Shown piece by piece: positions 50,717 to 60,034 of a DNA stretch of 64,000 bases; position 1 is the stretch's first letter; each line of letters begins with the position of its first letter. A model generated the notes under the pieces. The model saw only the letters and a program-made list of their open reading frames with translations, ran no database searches and was not told the origin of the DNA. Position numbers and translations under genes: made by a program. The DNA is from CAWDVH01 sp963805705 (GTDB lineage: Bacteria; Actinomycetota; Actinomycetes; Streptosporangiales; Streptosporangiaceae): NCBI GenBank assembly GCA_963805705.1, contig CAWDVH010000004.1, forward strand, positions 310,001-374,000, read 5' to 3'.

Positions 50717-52192
50717 ATGGGTCGGGACATTCAGGCGATCAAGATCAGTGGTGAGGACAGGGGCCGATACCGGGACAAGCTGCGGCGTTCGCTGGATGTG
50801 TTCGCCTCGATGCTGCGGGAGCGCCTGTTCGAGGCCAGCCCGCGAGTGGGCCTGGAGATCGAGCTGAACCTGGTCGACGAGCGGGGAGCGCCGTCGATGC
50901 GCAATGCCGACGTGCTCGACATGGTCGCGGACCAGGCCTGGGCGACCGAGGTCGGGCAGTTCAATGTCGAAATCAATGTGCCGCCCCGCCAGCTGGCTGG
51001 CGACGCGCTGGCAGATCTTGAGCACGACGTGCGCGCCAGCCTGAATACCGCGGACGCCAAGGCTCGCGGCGCGGGCAGCCGCATGGTCATGGTCGGCATT
51101 CTGCCGACGCTGCAGCAGGACGACGTGCATGAGGGAACCCTGTCGGCCAACGCGCGCTACCGGGTACTCAATGACCAGATCTTCGCGGCCCGCGGGGAGA
51201 ACATGCAGATTGCGATCGACGGCGCAGACCATCTGCTGACCTATGCCGACAGCATTACCCCTGAAGCGGCCTGCACGAGCGTGCAGCTTCATGCGCAGGT
51301 GAGCCCGGACGCTTTCGCCAGTTACTGGAATGCCGCTCAGGCGATCGCGGGCGTGCAGGTCGCACTGGCGGCCAACTCCCCGTTCCTGTTCGGCAGGCAG
51401 CTGTGGCACGAAACCCGGATCACGCTGTTCGAGCAGGCTACCGACACCCGGCCCGATGAGCTCAAGCAGCAGGGCGTGCGGCCTCGCGTGTGGTTCGGCG
51501 AGCGCTGGATTACCTCAGTGTTTGACCTGTTCGAGGAGAACATCCGGTATTTCCCTGCGCTGCTGCCGATCTGCGAGGAGGAAGAGCCGCAAGCCGTACT
51601 CGACAGCGGCGCATCCCCGCAGCTGGCCGAGATGAGCCTGCACAACGGGACGATCTACCGCTGGAATCGTCCCGTGTACGCGGTCGTCGACGGCAAGCCG
51701 CACCTGCGGGTCGAGAACCGGGTCCTGCCCGCCGGCCCGTCAGTCGTCGACATCATGGCGAACGCCGCGTTCTACTACGGCCTGGTGCGCACCCTGGCCG
51801 AGGCGGAGCGCCCGGTCTGGACCCAGATGTCATTCGCGACCGCGGCCGACAACCTTCATGCGGCGGCACGCCACGGCATGGACGCGCAGCTGTACTGGCC
51901 GGGCATGGGTGATGTGCCCGCGGCTGAGCTCGTACTGCGCCGCATGCTGCCCCTGGCCCGCACGGGACTCAGCCGCTGGGGCGTCAATCCAGCCCATGCC
52001 GACCGCTTGCTCGGCGTCATCGAGCAGCGCTGCCTGACTGGCCAGACCGGTGCGGCATGGCAGATAGCCACAGTCCGGGCCCTGAGCCAGGACAGCGGGG
52101 TCGACCGCGCGGAGGCACTGCGGCTGATGACCCAGCGTTATGTCGAGCACATGCACGCCAATGAGCCGGTGCACACCTGGCCGCTGGACTAA
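50717..52192 (+). CDS. Glutamate-cysteine ligase-family (GCS2) enzyme
   Basis: ATP-grasp-like carboxylate-amine ligase of the GCS2 family, 491 residues. V-G-L-E-I-E-L-N-L-V near residue 48 is the metal/ATP-binding acidic motif. F-N-V-E-I-N-V-P-P, T-S-V-Q-L-H-A-Q and H-L-R-V-E-N-R-V-L-P are other conserved segments. Members form a gamma-glutamyl or related amide bond; in actinobacteria they include EgtA and uncharacterised paralogues. No mycothiol or ergothioneine genes adjoin, so the product is unknown. Start taken at the first ATG after a GGAGGG site. Confidence 0.87.
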   Translation: MGRDIQAIKISGEDRGRYRDKLRRSLDVFASMLRERLFEASPRVGLEIELNLVDERGAPSMRNADVLDMVADQAWATEVGQFNVEINVPPRQLAGDALADLEHDVRASLNTADAKARGAGSRMVMVGILPTLQQDDVHEGTLSANARYRVLNDQIFAARGENMQIAIDGADHLLTYADSITPEAACTSVQLHAQVSPDAFASYWNAAQAIAGVQVALAANSPFLFGRQLWHETRITLFEQATDTRPDELKQQGVRPRVWFGERWITSVFDLFEENIRYFPALLPICEEEEPQAVLDSGASPQLAEMSLHNGTIYRWNRPVYAVVDGKPHLRVENRVLPAGPSVVDIMANAAFYYGLVRTLAEAERPVWTQMSFATAADNLHAAARHGMDAQLYWPGMGDVPAAELVLRRMLPLARTGLSRWGVNPAHADRLLGVIEQRCLTGQTGAAWQIATVRALSQDSGVDRAEALRLMTQRYVEHMHANEPVHTWPLD

Positions 52193-52203
52193 GCGAGCGA
52201 GGC

Positions 52204-52671
52204 TTACTCAGGCAGCTGGTAAAGCTCCTCCAGGCGGCTGATCCGGGCTACGTAGCGGTTCACCGGCAGGCCGCGTTCCTCGAGAAGAAGGAGTATCTCA
52301 GCGCTTCGCTCGGTCAGGAAGGCCATCGCGTCAGGCTCCTCCCGCAGCCTGAACCAGACCGCGATCCTGCTCGACCGCAGTACCACCAGCTCCGCGCCGG
52401 CCAGCTCCTCGTATCGTGCCTCCCAGGTGGGCACGAGCCAGCGGGCCAGCGCAGTCCCGCGGATCCGGATCCCCCAGTCGAAGAGCTCCAGCCGCGCCAG
52501 CGATCCGCTCGTCACGACATACCGGCACATCACGCCGCCCCAGAAGAACCTGTCAAGCTCGCCAGCGGGTACTTCGATGGTCCGCCCGCAGGATGCCGAC
52601 CTCCGGATCCACATGAACAGGCCCAAGATCACCACGAGCGCAAGCGCCACAAGCAGGATGTCGACTGGCAC
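52204..52671 (-). CDS. Hypothetical membrane-anchored protein, 155 aa
   Basis: One N-terminal membrane helix (I-L-L-V-A-L-A-L-V-V-I-L-G-L-F-M-W-I) followed by a cytosolic domain of about 130 residues rich in Arg, Glu, Trp. No family recognised. W-G-I-R-I-R-G and W-E-A-R-Y-E-E-L suggest beta strands like a PH-like/bPH domain, but that is a guess. It converges on the GCS2 gene with an 11-base gap. Confidence 0.7.
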   Translation of the reverse strand: MPVDILLVALALVVILGLFMWIRRSASCGRTIEVPAGELDRFFWGGVMCRYVVTSGSLARLELFDWGIRIRGTALARWLVPTWEARYEELAGAELVVLRSSRIAVWFRLREEPDAMAFLTERSAEILLLLEERGLPVNRYVARISRLEELYQLPE

Positions 52672-52840
52672 CAGTCCTCCTCAGTCGGGGGAGCTTCTGC
52701 GGCCCGCAGTTGAGATGCTGTCCGAACTGTCCCCGTCTGGCAAACTCGTGCCCGGCCGTGCCCCCCGGGGTCCCTCGTGCCCCGCCCGCGTGGCCAGGCG
52801 GCCTGTCGCTTGGGGGGCGGCCGTGCGCGATACTGGCCGG

Positions 52841-53203
52841 ATGCCTGAACTGATCGGCGTGCCGACCCGCGTGGCGGCCGCAGGTGAGCCACCGAAACTG
52901 ATCGACGAGTACGCGGGCAGGACCAGCACGGATGAGTCCCGGCTCAGCATCGCCCGCATGCGCAGCCCGTCGGGCTGGGCCGAGCCGGGGCAGTGCCCGG
53001 AGTTCGACGAATTCACGATTGTGCTCCAGGGAGCACTGGTCGTTGAGTTCGAGGGCGGGCAGATGACGGTCCAGGCTGGCCAGGGCGTGCATACCAGGCC
53101 GGGGGAATGGGTGCGCTACAGCACCCCCGGCGCGCAGGGCGCGGAGTACATCGCCGTCTGCCTGCCCGCCTTCGCCCCTGGCATCGTGCACCGCGACGCC
53201 TGA
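52841..53203 (+). CDS. Cupin-domain protein
   Basis: Single small cupin of 120 residues. Motif-like parts are E-F-D-E-F-T-I-V-L-Q-G-A-L-V-V-E-F-E-G-G and G-E-W-V-R-Y-S-T-P. The first cupin motif normally gives H-x-H and Glu ligands, but here the positions read E-F-D-E-F, so metal binding may use acidic residues or be lost. The ATG at 52841 is chosen because the preceding frame is basic and unlike the family. Converges on the LLM gene. Function unknown. Confidence 0.8.
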   Translation: MPELIGVPTRVAAAGEPPKLIDEYAGRTSTDESRLSIARMRSPSGWAEPGQCPEFDEFTIVLQGALVVEFEGGQMTVQAGQGVHTRPGEWVRYSTPGAQGAEYIAVCLPAFAPGIVHRDA

Positions 53204-53242
53204 GCCGATGTCACGGGCGCCTGGAGGCCAGCGCCGGCGCCG

Positions 53243-54181
53243 CTACTGTCCGCCCAGTCCGAATGCCTCTCCCACCGCAGTGATACCCGCGATGTCGGCG
53301 AAGGCAAAGCTGAAGATCACTTCCTCAGCGCCGGCCTCGATGTGACCTGCGACCAGGCCGGGAATCTCGTGGGGCTGGCCGACGGTGAACCCGGCGATCT
53401 GCTCGGCCGAGCCGGCCGCCGCCAGCATCTCGCGCACCTCGGCCGTGTTCTGGCTGGACGTGGTGAGGATCAGCGGGGTCATCCAGGTCACGCCGACCTC
53501 GGCTGGATCCCGCCCGACCTCGGCGCAGTGGCGGTGGAGCACGTCAATCTTGCGGGCCAGCGTGCTGACGTCGCCCGTGACGTTGCACATGTCCGCGTAG
53601 CTGGCCACCAGCCGCAGCGTCCGCTTCTCGCCGCCACCGCCGATCATGATCTTCGGGCCGCCTGCCTGCACGGGCCGGGGCAAGTTGCGGGCGTGATCGA
53701 GCCGGTAGTGGGTGCCGGAGAAGCTCACATCGTCTCCGGTGAGCATGGCCCGGCAGACCTGAACCGCCTCTTCGAGCATGTCGAGGCGCACCCGGTCACT
53801 CGGATAGTCGATGCCGAGGCCCTGGTGCTCAACGTCGTACCAGGCGCCCCCGATGCCGAGGACGGCCCGGCCCCGCGAGATCACGTCCAGCGTCGTGACG
53901 ATCTTGGCCAGGATGCCGGGGTTGCGATAGGTCACGCCCGTGACCAGCGTGCCGAGCTGGACCCGCCGGGTGCGCGCAGCCAGCGCCCCGAGCAGGGTGT
54001 ACGCCTCCAGCATCGGCTGGTCCGGCCCGCCCAGGGGCGGCAGCTGGAAGAAGTGATCCATGACCCACACCGAGTCGAAGCCGGCTTCTTCCGCCGTGGT
54101 AGCCAGGCCGGCCACATGCTCGAACAGATCGGCCGGATCAAATCCGGAGAAATTGGGCAGCTGTATACCGAATCTCGTCAT
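53243..54181 (-). CDS. F420-dependent LLM-class oxidoreductase
   Basis: Luciferase-like monooxygenase-fold enzyme of 312 residues of the F420-dependent subgroup. F-G-I-Q-L-P-N-F-S-G near the start, S-V-W-V-M-D-H-F-F, G-T-L-V-T-G-V-T-Y-R-N-P and I-M-I-G-G-G-G-E-K-R-T-L are family hallmarks; the non-prolyl cis-peptide region corresponds to T-G-V. Such enzymes transfer hydride between F420 and ketones, imines or other substrates; the substrate is unknown. Alone on the minus strand. Confidence 0.9.
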   Translation of the reverse strand: MTRFGIQLPNFSGFDPADLFEHVAGLATTAEEAGFDSVWVMDHFFQLPPLGGPDQPMLEAYTLLGALAARTRRVQLGTLVTGVTYRNPGILAKIVTTLDVISRGRAVLGIGGAWYDVEHQGLGIDYPSDRVRLDMLEEAVQVCRAMLTGDDVSFSGTHYRLDHARNLPRPVQAGGPKIMIGGGGEKRTLRLVASYADMCNVTGDVSTLARKIDVLHRHCAEVGRDPAEVGVTWMTPLILTTSSQNTAEVREMLAAAGSAEQIAGFTVGQPHEIPGLVAGHIEAGAEEVIFSFAFADIAGITAVGEAFGLGGQ

Positions 54182-54272
54182 GACGCCACAGTAGCGACCG
54201 CTGCGGGACCCACCGGATGCCTGCCCGCTGCGTCAGCTGCACAGAGGCTCGGCAGGTGCGGGCCTGGCTGTG

Positions 54273-55055
54273 TCAGCGGTCGCCCAGATCGTCCGAGCGC
54301 CCGGCGGCCAGCCGCGACCACTGGGCCGTGGGGCGCCCGTCGGTGCGGAACTGTTCGCCGCTGGTGCCCAGCGCTCGGGGCCAGCCGGAGGGCGAGACCT
54401 CCCAGGTCTCCTGACGGCCGTATACCGTCATGTCGAGCAGACCGTACGTGGGAGCCAGCACCTCCGCGGCGCGCCCGCTACTCCAGTAGGTCTCGAACAC
54501 CCGGTCGCCGTGGCGCAGGTAGCAGACCTGCATGCCGAACCAGCGTCCTGCGAGCAGGGCTTCAGCGGAGTCTTTCGCCGAGTACCACGGCATGTCCCAG
54601 CCCATGAAGTCGCGGTAGGCGACGCTCTCCTCGTACGGGCCCTGGCAGAAGGTCGCGTAGGTGACGTCACGTGAATGCAGGTAGGACAGCTCGCGGACCT
54701 GGCCGTTGAAGAAAGTGCAGCCCTCGCACTGAGCCTCGGCGGGCTGGCCGGCGTGCCACATGTGGAAGTACACGATCAGCTGGCTGCGTCCCTCGAACAC
54801 GTCCGCCAGCCGGACCGGACCGCGCTCACCAATCAGCGGGATCGCGGGATCGATCTCGACCATCGGCAGTCGCCGGCGAACCGCGGCGATCGCGTCCCCT
54901 TCCCTGGTGTGCGCCTTCTCCCGGACCAGAAGATCATCCAGCTGCGCCTGCCAGGTGTCCCGGTCCACCACCGCAGGCCGCGAAGCGGTGGCGGTGCCGC
55001 GATCCGCCGGCAACCCGGCGTTCCCCGGCTCGACGTTCCTCGGCTCATCCTTCAT
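54273..55055 (-). CDS. DUF899 thioredoxin-like protein
   Basis: Protein of 260 residues of the DUF899 family, a thioredoxin-like fold. E-A-Q-C-E-G-C-T-F-F holds the Cys-x-x-Cys motif; W-Q-A-Q-L-D-D-L-L-V-R-E-K-A-H-T-R and F-M-G-W-D-M-P-W-Y-S are family blocks. The ATG at 55055 is taken because GGAGG precedes it by six bases, though an ATG at 55067 overlaps that site. The redox role is inferred from the motif; substrate unknown. Confidence 0.87.
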   Translation of the reverse strand: MKDEPRNVEPGNAGLPADRGTATASRPAVVDRDTWQAQLDDLLVREKAHTREGDAIAAVRRRLPMVEIDPAIPLIGERGPVRLADVFEGRSQLIVYFHMWHAGQPAEAQCEGCTFFNGQVRELSYLHSRDVTYATFCQGPYEESVAYRDFMGWDMPWYSAKDSAEALLAGRWFGMQVCYLRHGDRVFETYWSSGRAAEVLAPTYGLLDMTVYGRQETWEVSPSGWPRALGTSGEQFRTDGRPTAQWSRLAAGRSDDLGDR

Positions 55056-55237
55056 GATCGCCTCCATGCATCGCGTCCTGACGTTGCCGATTCACCCAGT
55101 CAGACGACAGCCAGCGGCGAAACTCATCGCTGATAGCTCACGCGCACGGGGCGCAAGCGCCGCTGCGGGTCGCTATTCCAGATTAGGGCTGGCTCGCCAG
55201 GGCAGCTCCTCATCGCAGCCCGCTGCGACCACCGGCG

Positions 55238-55975
55238 CTAACCGGACCCCTTCAGCGCAGTGTCCCAGAATTCCTGGACGGCCGGGTAGATCAGCTCGTG
55301 GTCGCGGGACAGTTCTGCTTTGACGGTCCGGGACCGGTCGTCGGCGAGTACCTCGATCTGGCCCGCCTCGACGGCGTCGAAGACCTGCTGGGCGACCGAT
55401 TCGGGGGTGTCTTTGGGCGCGTTGGTCAGGGCGGCCATGTCGGTGTCGATGAAGCTGGCGTGCACGGCGACCACGAGCGTGCCCTGGTGATGCAGTTCGA
55501 GGCGGACGCCGTTGGTCAGTGACCACGCTGCCGCCTTCGAGGCGCCGTAGGAAGCGTCGAGCGGATTGGTGTAGAAGCTGGTGACCGACAGCATGTTGAC
55601 TATCGCGCCGCCGCTGTTGGCCGCGAGCGCTGGCGCGAAGGCCCGGCACATGCTCAGCGTGCCGAAGTAGTTGGTCTCCATCTCCAGCCGGGCGGCGTCC
55701 AGGCTCGGCGCGCCGATGAACGTGCTGTACTTCAGCACCCCCGCGTTGTTCACCAGCAGGCTGACGTCTGCGCACTGCGCTGCGGTCCGGGCGACGCGGT
55801 CCGGATCGGTGATGTCGAGTGCGACAGGGATCACGCCGGGCTCGGTGACGGCAGCAGGGTCACGCGCGGCGCCGTAGACCTTGGCCGCACCCCGGCTGAC
55901 GAGCTCACGGGCGTACACCCGGCCGAGGCCCCGGTTGGCGCCGGTGACCAGGGCGACCGATCCGCTGATCTTCAT
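55238..55975 (-). CDS. SDR-family oxidoreductase
   Basis: Classical SDR of 245 residues: T-G-A-N-R-G-L-G-R-V-Y cofactor motif, N-N-A-G-V, catalytic Ser in L-S-V-T-S-F and Y-G-A-S-K-A. A-A-R-D-P after the second strand suggests NADP(H). Similar SDRs act on carbonyls of unknown nature. It stands 183 bases from the DUF899 gene and does not show a KstR-type box upstream, so no steroid link is claimed. Confidence 0.88.
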   Translation of the reverse strand: MKISGSVALVTGANRGLGRVYARELVSRGAAKVYGAARDPAAVTEPGVIPVALDITDPDRVARTAAQCADVSLLVNNAGVLKYSTFIGAPSLDAARLEMETNYFGTLSMCRAFAPALAANSGGAIVNMLSVTSFYTNPLDASYGASKAAAWSLTNGVRLELHHQGTLVVAVHASFIDTDMAALTNAPKDTPESVAQQVFDAVEAGQIEVLADDRSRTVKAELSRDHELIYPAVQEFWDTALKGSG

Positions 55976-56023
55976 GGCTCTCCTTTCGCGGCCGTCCCGT
56001 GGCCTTCGGGGTCGGCATCGGCC

Positions 56024-56485
56024 TCAGCCGTCTGGCCCCAGCAGCTTGGCGTGGTCCCAGGACATGATCCGCCGTGGCTGGACGGCGTAGCCGACCCGCT
56101 TGCGGGCCGCGTGCTCGACATAGTCATCGAGCCCGTCGGCCGGCTGGCCGGTCATCGCCCCGGCGATGCGGCGCCCGATATCCCGGACCTCCGCCGGGTC
56201 CTCGATGCACCGCGCCACGCCCTGGACCTGGACGCCGCGCAGGTCAAAGTACTGCTCGCCGGTCTCCACCAGGCAGGTGACACGCGGATCACGGGCCAGG
56301 TTGCGGGCCTTCTGCGAGGACCGGTAGGTCCAGAAGGTGATCTGCCCGTCGAGCATCGCGTAATACATGGCGACCAGATGCGGCGTCCCGTCCCGGTTGA
56401 TCGTCGCCAGCTGGACCTTCCGGGATCCGGCCAGCATCGCCGCTATCTCCTGCGCCGTCATGGCGACCTTGTCGCGCTGCTTCAC
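56024..56485 (-). CDS. PPOX-class F420-dependent protein
   Basis: A 153-residue split-barrel flavin/F420-binding protein. V-Q-L-A-T-I-N-R-D-G-T-P-H-L-V-A-M-Y-Y is the first hairpin, F-W-T-Y-R-S-S-Q-K-A-R-N-L-A-R-D-P-R-V-T-C-L-V (given in pieces) the cofactor-binding segment. The C-terminus Y-A-V-Q-P-R-R-I-M-S-W-D-H-A-K-L completes the fold. It follows the SDR at 56533-57492 on the same strand by 47 bases; the two plus the 57564-58325 SDR may form an operon. Confidence 0.88.
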   Translation of the reverse strand: MKQRDKVAMTAQEIAAMLAGSRKVQLATINRDGTPHLVAMYYAMLDGQITFWTYRSSQKARNLARDPRVTCLVETGEQYFDLRGVQVQGVARCIEDPAEVRDIGRRIAGAMTGQPADGLDDYVEHAARKRVGYAVQPRRIMSWDHAKLLGPDG

Positions 56486-56532
56486 CTGACTGCCTCGCTC
56501 ACCTGACGGCCTTGCTCACTGACTGCCCCTGC

Positions 56533-57492
56533 TCACCCGGCTGCGTCGCGGCCGGACGCGCCGAAGCCAATGGTCTCAGTAGCCAGGGCCAGAGTGTCCT
56601 CGCAGGCGAAGCCGGCTGACGCCGACGCGTCGGCGAACGCCGGGCCCAGTGCTCGCTGCACCGACTCCAGCGTCCACATCCCGTCGGCCGAGCCATGATC
56701 GGCGGCCGTGAAGACGGCCCGGATCCTGGGTGGCTCCAGCACCGCGGCGACCCCGCCGTGCACCACGAACACCTCACCGTTGATCCCCGCCGCCGCCGGG
56801 CTGGCCAGGTGCACCACCAGCGGCGCGACATGCTCAGGGGCGAGCGGGTCCACCGCTGCCTCGGGCGGCGCGCCCATCAGGTCCGCCGTCATGTCCGTGC
56901 GCGCCCGCGGGCAGATGGCGTTGGCCAGGACACCGTACCTGGCGCAGCTGCGCGCGGTGGTGACGGTGAGCGCGACGATCCCGGCCTTGGCGGCCGCGTA
57001 GTTAGGCTGGCCGGGGGAGCCGAGCAGGAACGCCTCGGACGAGGTGTTCACGATCCTGGCGTAGACCGGGCCGCCCGCCCGCTTGCTCGCCTCGCGCCAG
57101 TAGGCAGTGGCGATGCGAGTGGTGACGAAATGGCCGCGCAGGTGCACGCGCAGCACCAGATCCCACTCCTCGGCGGACATCGTGAAGATCATCCGGTCCC
57201 GTAGCACCCCGGCGTTGTTTACCAGGATGTCCAGGCCGCCGAACGCATCGAGCGCCGCGGCGAGCATGGCCTCGCCGACCGGCCACTGCGCGACGTCACC
57301 CTCGCAGACCACGGCCTGGCCGCCGGCCGCGGCGATCTCGCTGGCCACGGCGTGTACGGCCGGCCCTGGCAGGTCGTTCAGCACCAGCCGTGCCCCGGCC
57401 GCGGCCAGGGCGATCGCCTCGGCCCGGCCCAGGCCGTTGGCCGCCCCGGTGACGATGGCCGTCCTGCCGTCCAAGGTCAGCGCGCTGCCCAT
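56533..57492 (-). CDS. SDR-family oxidoreductase (Rv3548c-like)
   Basis: SDR of 319 residues with a C-terminal extension. T-G-A-A-N-G-L-G-R-A-E, V-N-N-A-G-V-L-R-D and Y-A-A-A-K form the core; N-A-I-C-P-R-A-R-T-D-M-T is the substrate loop. The long tail (about 235-319) with V-F-V-V-H-G-G and H-G-S-A-D-G-M-W-T resembles the type-4 17beta-HSD-like SDRs such as Rv3548c of the KstR2 group. The putative operon promoter at 58.35 kb carries a KstR2-like box. A hydroxyacyl-CoA or hydroxysteroid step is likely but unproven. Confidence 0.85.
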   Translation of the reverse strand: MGSALTLDGRTAIVTGAANGLGRAEAIALAAAGARLVLNDLPGPAVHAVASEIAAAGGQAVVCEGDVAQWPVGEAMLAAALDAFGGLDILVNNAGVLRDRMIFTMSAEEWDLVLRVHLRGHFVTTRIATAYWREASKRAGGPVYARIVNTSSEAFLLGSPGQPNYAAAKAGIVALTVTTARSCARYGVLANAICPRARTDMTADLMGAPPEAAVDPLAPEHVAPLVVHLASPAAAGINGEVFVVHGGVAAVLEPPRIRAVFTAADHGSADGMWTLESVQRALGPAFADASASAGFACEDTLALATETIGFGASGRDAAG

Positions 57493-57563
57493 CGTTATGC
57501 GTGCTCCTTCAGTCAGGTACCCGTGCCCGATTCAGTCAGCTGCCGCTCCCGTGCCATGCCCGC

Positions 57564-58325
57564 TCAGTAGCCGGGCCCGGACAGGATGCCGCCGTCGGCT
57601 ATGAACTCGCTGCCGGTGGAGTAGGACGACTCGTCGCTGGCCAGGTACGCCACCAGCCGGGAGATCTCGACCGGCTCGGCGAACCGGCCGATGGGCATGG
57701 ACTTGAGGAAGGCGTCGCCGTCGAGGTGCTCGAAAGTCCCGGCCGCCTCAACCGCCATCCTGGTCAGCACCCCGCCCGGATGGACCGAGTTGACCCGGAT
57801 GCCGAACTGGCCGAGCTCGCGGGCGGCGGCCTTGGTCATGCCCCGGATCGCGAACTTGCTGGCGCTGTAGGCCGACAGCCCGGCTGCCCCGGTGAAGCCC
57901 TCGATGGACGAGATGTTGATGATCGATCCGCCGCCGGCCGCGGTCATCGGCTCGATCGCGGTCTTCATGCCCAGCCAGCAGCCGACCGCGTTGACCTCAA
58001 GGATCTGCCGGAAGTCGGCCAGCGACATGTCGGCGATGCTGGCGAACTTCAGCACGCCGGCGTTGTTGACCAGCACGTCCAGCCGGCCGAATCCCTCGAC
58101 GGCGGCCGCGGCGGCCGCGGCCCAGTCGGATTCGCTGGTCACGTCGTGGTGCACGTACCGGCAGGACTGCGCGCCGAGCCCGGCGGCCACCGCGGCCCCC
58201 CGGTCGTCGAGTACGTCACCGAAGACCACCCGCGCGCCCTCGGAGACGAAATGGCGCACGTGCGACTTGCCCATTCCCCTGGCGCCCCCGGTGATCAGCG
58301 CCACCTTGCCGTCGAGCCGACCCAT
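57564..58325 (-). CDS. FabG3-like hydroxysteroid SDR
   Basis: SDR of 253 residues: T-G-G-A-R-G-M-G-K-S, N-N-A-G-V-L, I-S-S-I-E-G and Y-S-A-S-K. R-L-D-G-K-V-A-L-I and the ending S-S-Y-S-T-G-S-E-F-I-A-D-G-G match 3alpha,20beta-HSD/FabG3 (Rv2002) as I remember it. It probably interconverts a hydroxy and keto group on a steroid or HIP-type intermediate. A KstR2-like box lies 21-34 bases before its ATG. It starts the run of minus-strand genes to 56024. Confidence 0.87.
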   Translation of the reverse strand: MGRLDGKVALITGGARGMGKSHVRHFVSEGARVVFGDVLDDRGAAVAAGLGAQSCRYVHHDVTSESDWAAAAAAAVEGFGRLDVLVNNAGVLKFASIADMSLADFRQILEVNAVGCWLGMKTAIEPMTAAGGGSIINISSIEGFTGAAGLSAYSASKFAIRGMTKAAARELGQFGIRVNSVHPGGVLTRMAVEAAGTFEHLDGDAFLKSMPIGRFAEPVEISRLVAYLASDESSYSTGSEFIADGGILSGPGY

Positions 58326-58346
58326 GGCCCCATCTCCGGTCCTGGC

Positions 58347-58360
58347 ACCAAACGCTTGCT
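58347..58360. promoter_or_regulatory. KstR2-like operator before the FabG3-like SDR
   Basis: ACCAAACGCTTGCT fits AnCAAGnnCTTGnT with one change (CAAA for CAAG). CGCTTGCTTGG at 58353-58363 is identical to 40766-40776, and both lie 26-28 bases before the minus-strand start codon. Confidence 0.68.
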
Positions 58361-58464
58361 TGGTAGGAGGGTAACAGACTTACCTCGCGCCGGACGCGTC
58401 GCACGGGCACTGAGCCTGGCCGCTGGCCGCGATGCGTGCGGTCCAGGCCGGATGGTGAAAATGC

Positions 58465-58876
58465 TCATGCGCTGCGCTGGGTGAAGCTGTACCAGTTGCC
58501 CGAGTCGTCGCGCAGGACCGCCTCGATCCCGTAGGGCCGCTCGGCGGGCGGCTGGGTGAACTCGACTCCCCGCTCGGCGAGCGCTGCGGTGATCGGACCG
58601 GCAGTCGGTCGTGGCCATGACTCCGGGGCTGAGCGCTCCCTTGGCGATCAGGGAGCACAGCTGCTGCGCGGTCTCGGTATCGAGCATCGAGTGCGCCGGG
58701 TCCATGAGCAGGAGTTCCTGATGCTGGCTGCCTTCTGGCCGTACGGTCAGCCAGCGCATCCCGTTGTCCAGCTTGATGTCATTGGTCAGCTCGCAGCCCA
58801 GCTGCTTGGTGTAGAACTCCTTGGCCGAGTCCTGGTCGAGAACCCAGACCGTTACGAACGAGATGCCCGTGATCAT
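58465..58876 (-). pseudogene. VOC-family protein, frameshifted near 58595
   Basis: Glyoxalase-like VOC protein. From ATG 58876 it reads I-S-F-V-T-V-W-V-L-D-Q-D-S-A-K-E-F-Y and M-R-W-L-T-V-R-P-E-G, a normal first half. After G-V-M-A-T-T-D-C-R the frame becomes Arg-rich and runs long. The other frame gives I-T-A-A-L-A-E-R-G-V-E-F-T-Q-P-P, then G-N-W-Y-S-F-T-Q-R-S-A ending at 58465. One extra base near 58594-58597 explains it. It follows an AraC gene, a common partner of such VOC proteins. Confidence 0.82.
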
Positions 58877-58963
58877 GCCTACCTCCGTGCCGTTGCCGAT
58901 GGGGGCCAACAGTAACTCGGAGATAACGTCCCTGGCTTCTCCGAAAGTGCGGTGTTTCGCAGG

Positions 58964-59395
58964 TCAGCTCCCCGTCGCGAGCTCACGCGGATCATCGTCA
59001 GCCCGCAGGCCGCTGCGCCACATCAGAGCGAAGCAGCCGGGGATGGGAGCCGGGCCGCCGAGCCGGGCCGCCTGCCGCTGGTAGGCCGACGGGGACCGGC
59101 CCACCAGCTCCGAGAAGCGGGCGCTGAACGTGCCCAGGCTCGCGAAGCCGACCAGGTGACACACCTCCGTGATGGTGAGGTTCACTGAGCGAAGCAACTC
59201 GCACGCGCGCTCTACCCGGCGCCGGGTCCGGTACCGGCCGGGTGTCTCGCCGTAGGCAGCATGGAAGGCCCGGATGAAATGCGCCGGCGAATAGCCCGCC
59301 CCCGCGGCGAGGGTCGCGATATCGAGCGGCTCTGCGTAGTCGCGGTCGATCCGGTCCCTGGCCCGGCGCAGCGCCCGCAGCGTGCCTACCTCCAC
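58964..59395 (-). CDS. Short AraC-family regulator
   Basis: A 143-residue protein with only the two AraC HTHs: L-D-I-A-T-L-A-A-G-A-G-Y-S-P-A-H-F-I-R-A-F near residue 24 and I-T-E-V-C-H-L-V-G-F-A-S-L-G-T-F-S near 75, then R-S-P-S-A-Y-Q-R. No ligand-binding domain is present, so activity may be set by a partner or by abundance (SoxS-like). It is 87 bases upstream of the VOC gene and may control it. Confidence 0.87.
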   Translation of the reverse strand: MEVGTLRALRRARDRIDRDYAEPLDIATLAAGAGYSPAHFIRAFHAAYGETPGRYRTRRRVERACELLRSVNLTITEVCHLVGFASLGTFSARFSELVGRSPSAYQRQAARLGGPAPIPGCFALMWRSGLRADDDPRELATGS

Positions 59396-59569
59396 CCGCC
59401 CTCCTTCGCCGTGGCGCTCTGATTATCGCGGCTCAGCCGAGCCGGCCAGGCTGGCTGACCGTCGGACGGCCGCCGGGCTGCAGGCTATGCGCTGCTGGAC
59501 GATTATCCGCAGCCCGGAGGCATTTAGCGTGATGTCGCCGGCCGGTGCCTGGAGCTATGGTGAGCCACC

Positions 59570-60034
59570 ATGACCTACACCGCCGACCCGCGCGTTGACG
59601 ACTACATTGATACGCTGCCCGGCTGGCAGCAGTCTATCTGCCGCGAGGTCCGCGACCTGGTCCATGACGCCGATGCGGAAGTAGCCGAAACTATCAAGCG
59701 CACCAACCGGCCGTACTTCGTCCTGCAGGGCAACATCTGTGCGCTGCTGGCGGCGAAGGATCACGTCAGCGTATTCCTCTACGACGGCGCCATCGTCCCT
59801 GATCCCGACGGGATCATCACGGCCGGCCACGGTAACAAGACCGCCCGCACCGTGGCGATCCGCCAGGGCGAGGCCATCAATGCGGCCGCCCTCACCGCCA
59901 TTTTCCGGCAGATTATCGCCAACAACCGGGCCGGTGGCTGGCGCAAGCTGAAGCGCGATGTCAGGCCCGGCAGACGGCTGGCTCCGGGTGCCGGATCACG
60001 CCAGGGCCGATCGCCTGGAGAACGATCGCGGTGA
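59570..60034 (+). CDS. DUF1801-family protein
   Basis: A DUF1801/YdhG-fold protein of 154 residues. V-D-D-Y-I-D-T-L-P-G-W-Q-Q and V-A-E-T-I-K-R-T-N-R-P-Y-F are the family segments, and the closing G-W-R-K-L-K normally ends such proteins. Here a further 25 Arg/Gly-rich residues run on and overlap the convergent hydrolase gene by 74 bases, so the natural stop may have been lost through a frameshift. Function unknown. Confidence 0.78.
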   Translation: MTYTADPRVDDYIDTLPGWQQSICREVRDLVHDADAEVAETIKRTNRPYFVLQGNICALLAAKDHVSVFLYDGAIVPDPDGIITAGHGNKTARTVAIRQGEAINAAALTAIFRQIIANNRAGGWRKLKRDVRPGRRLAPGAGSRQGRSPGERSR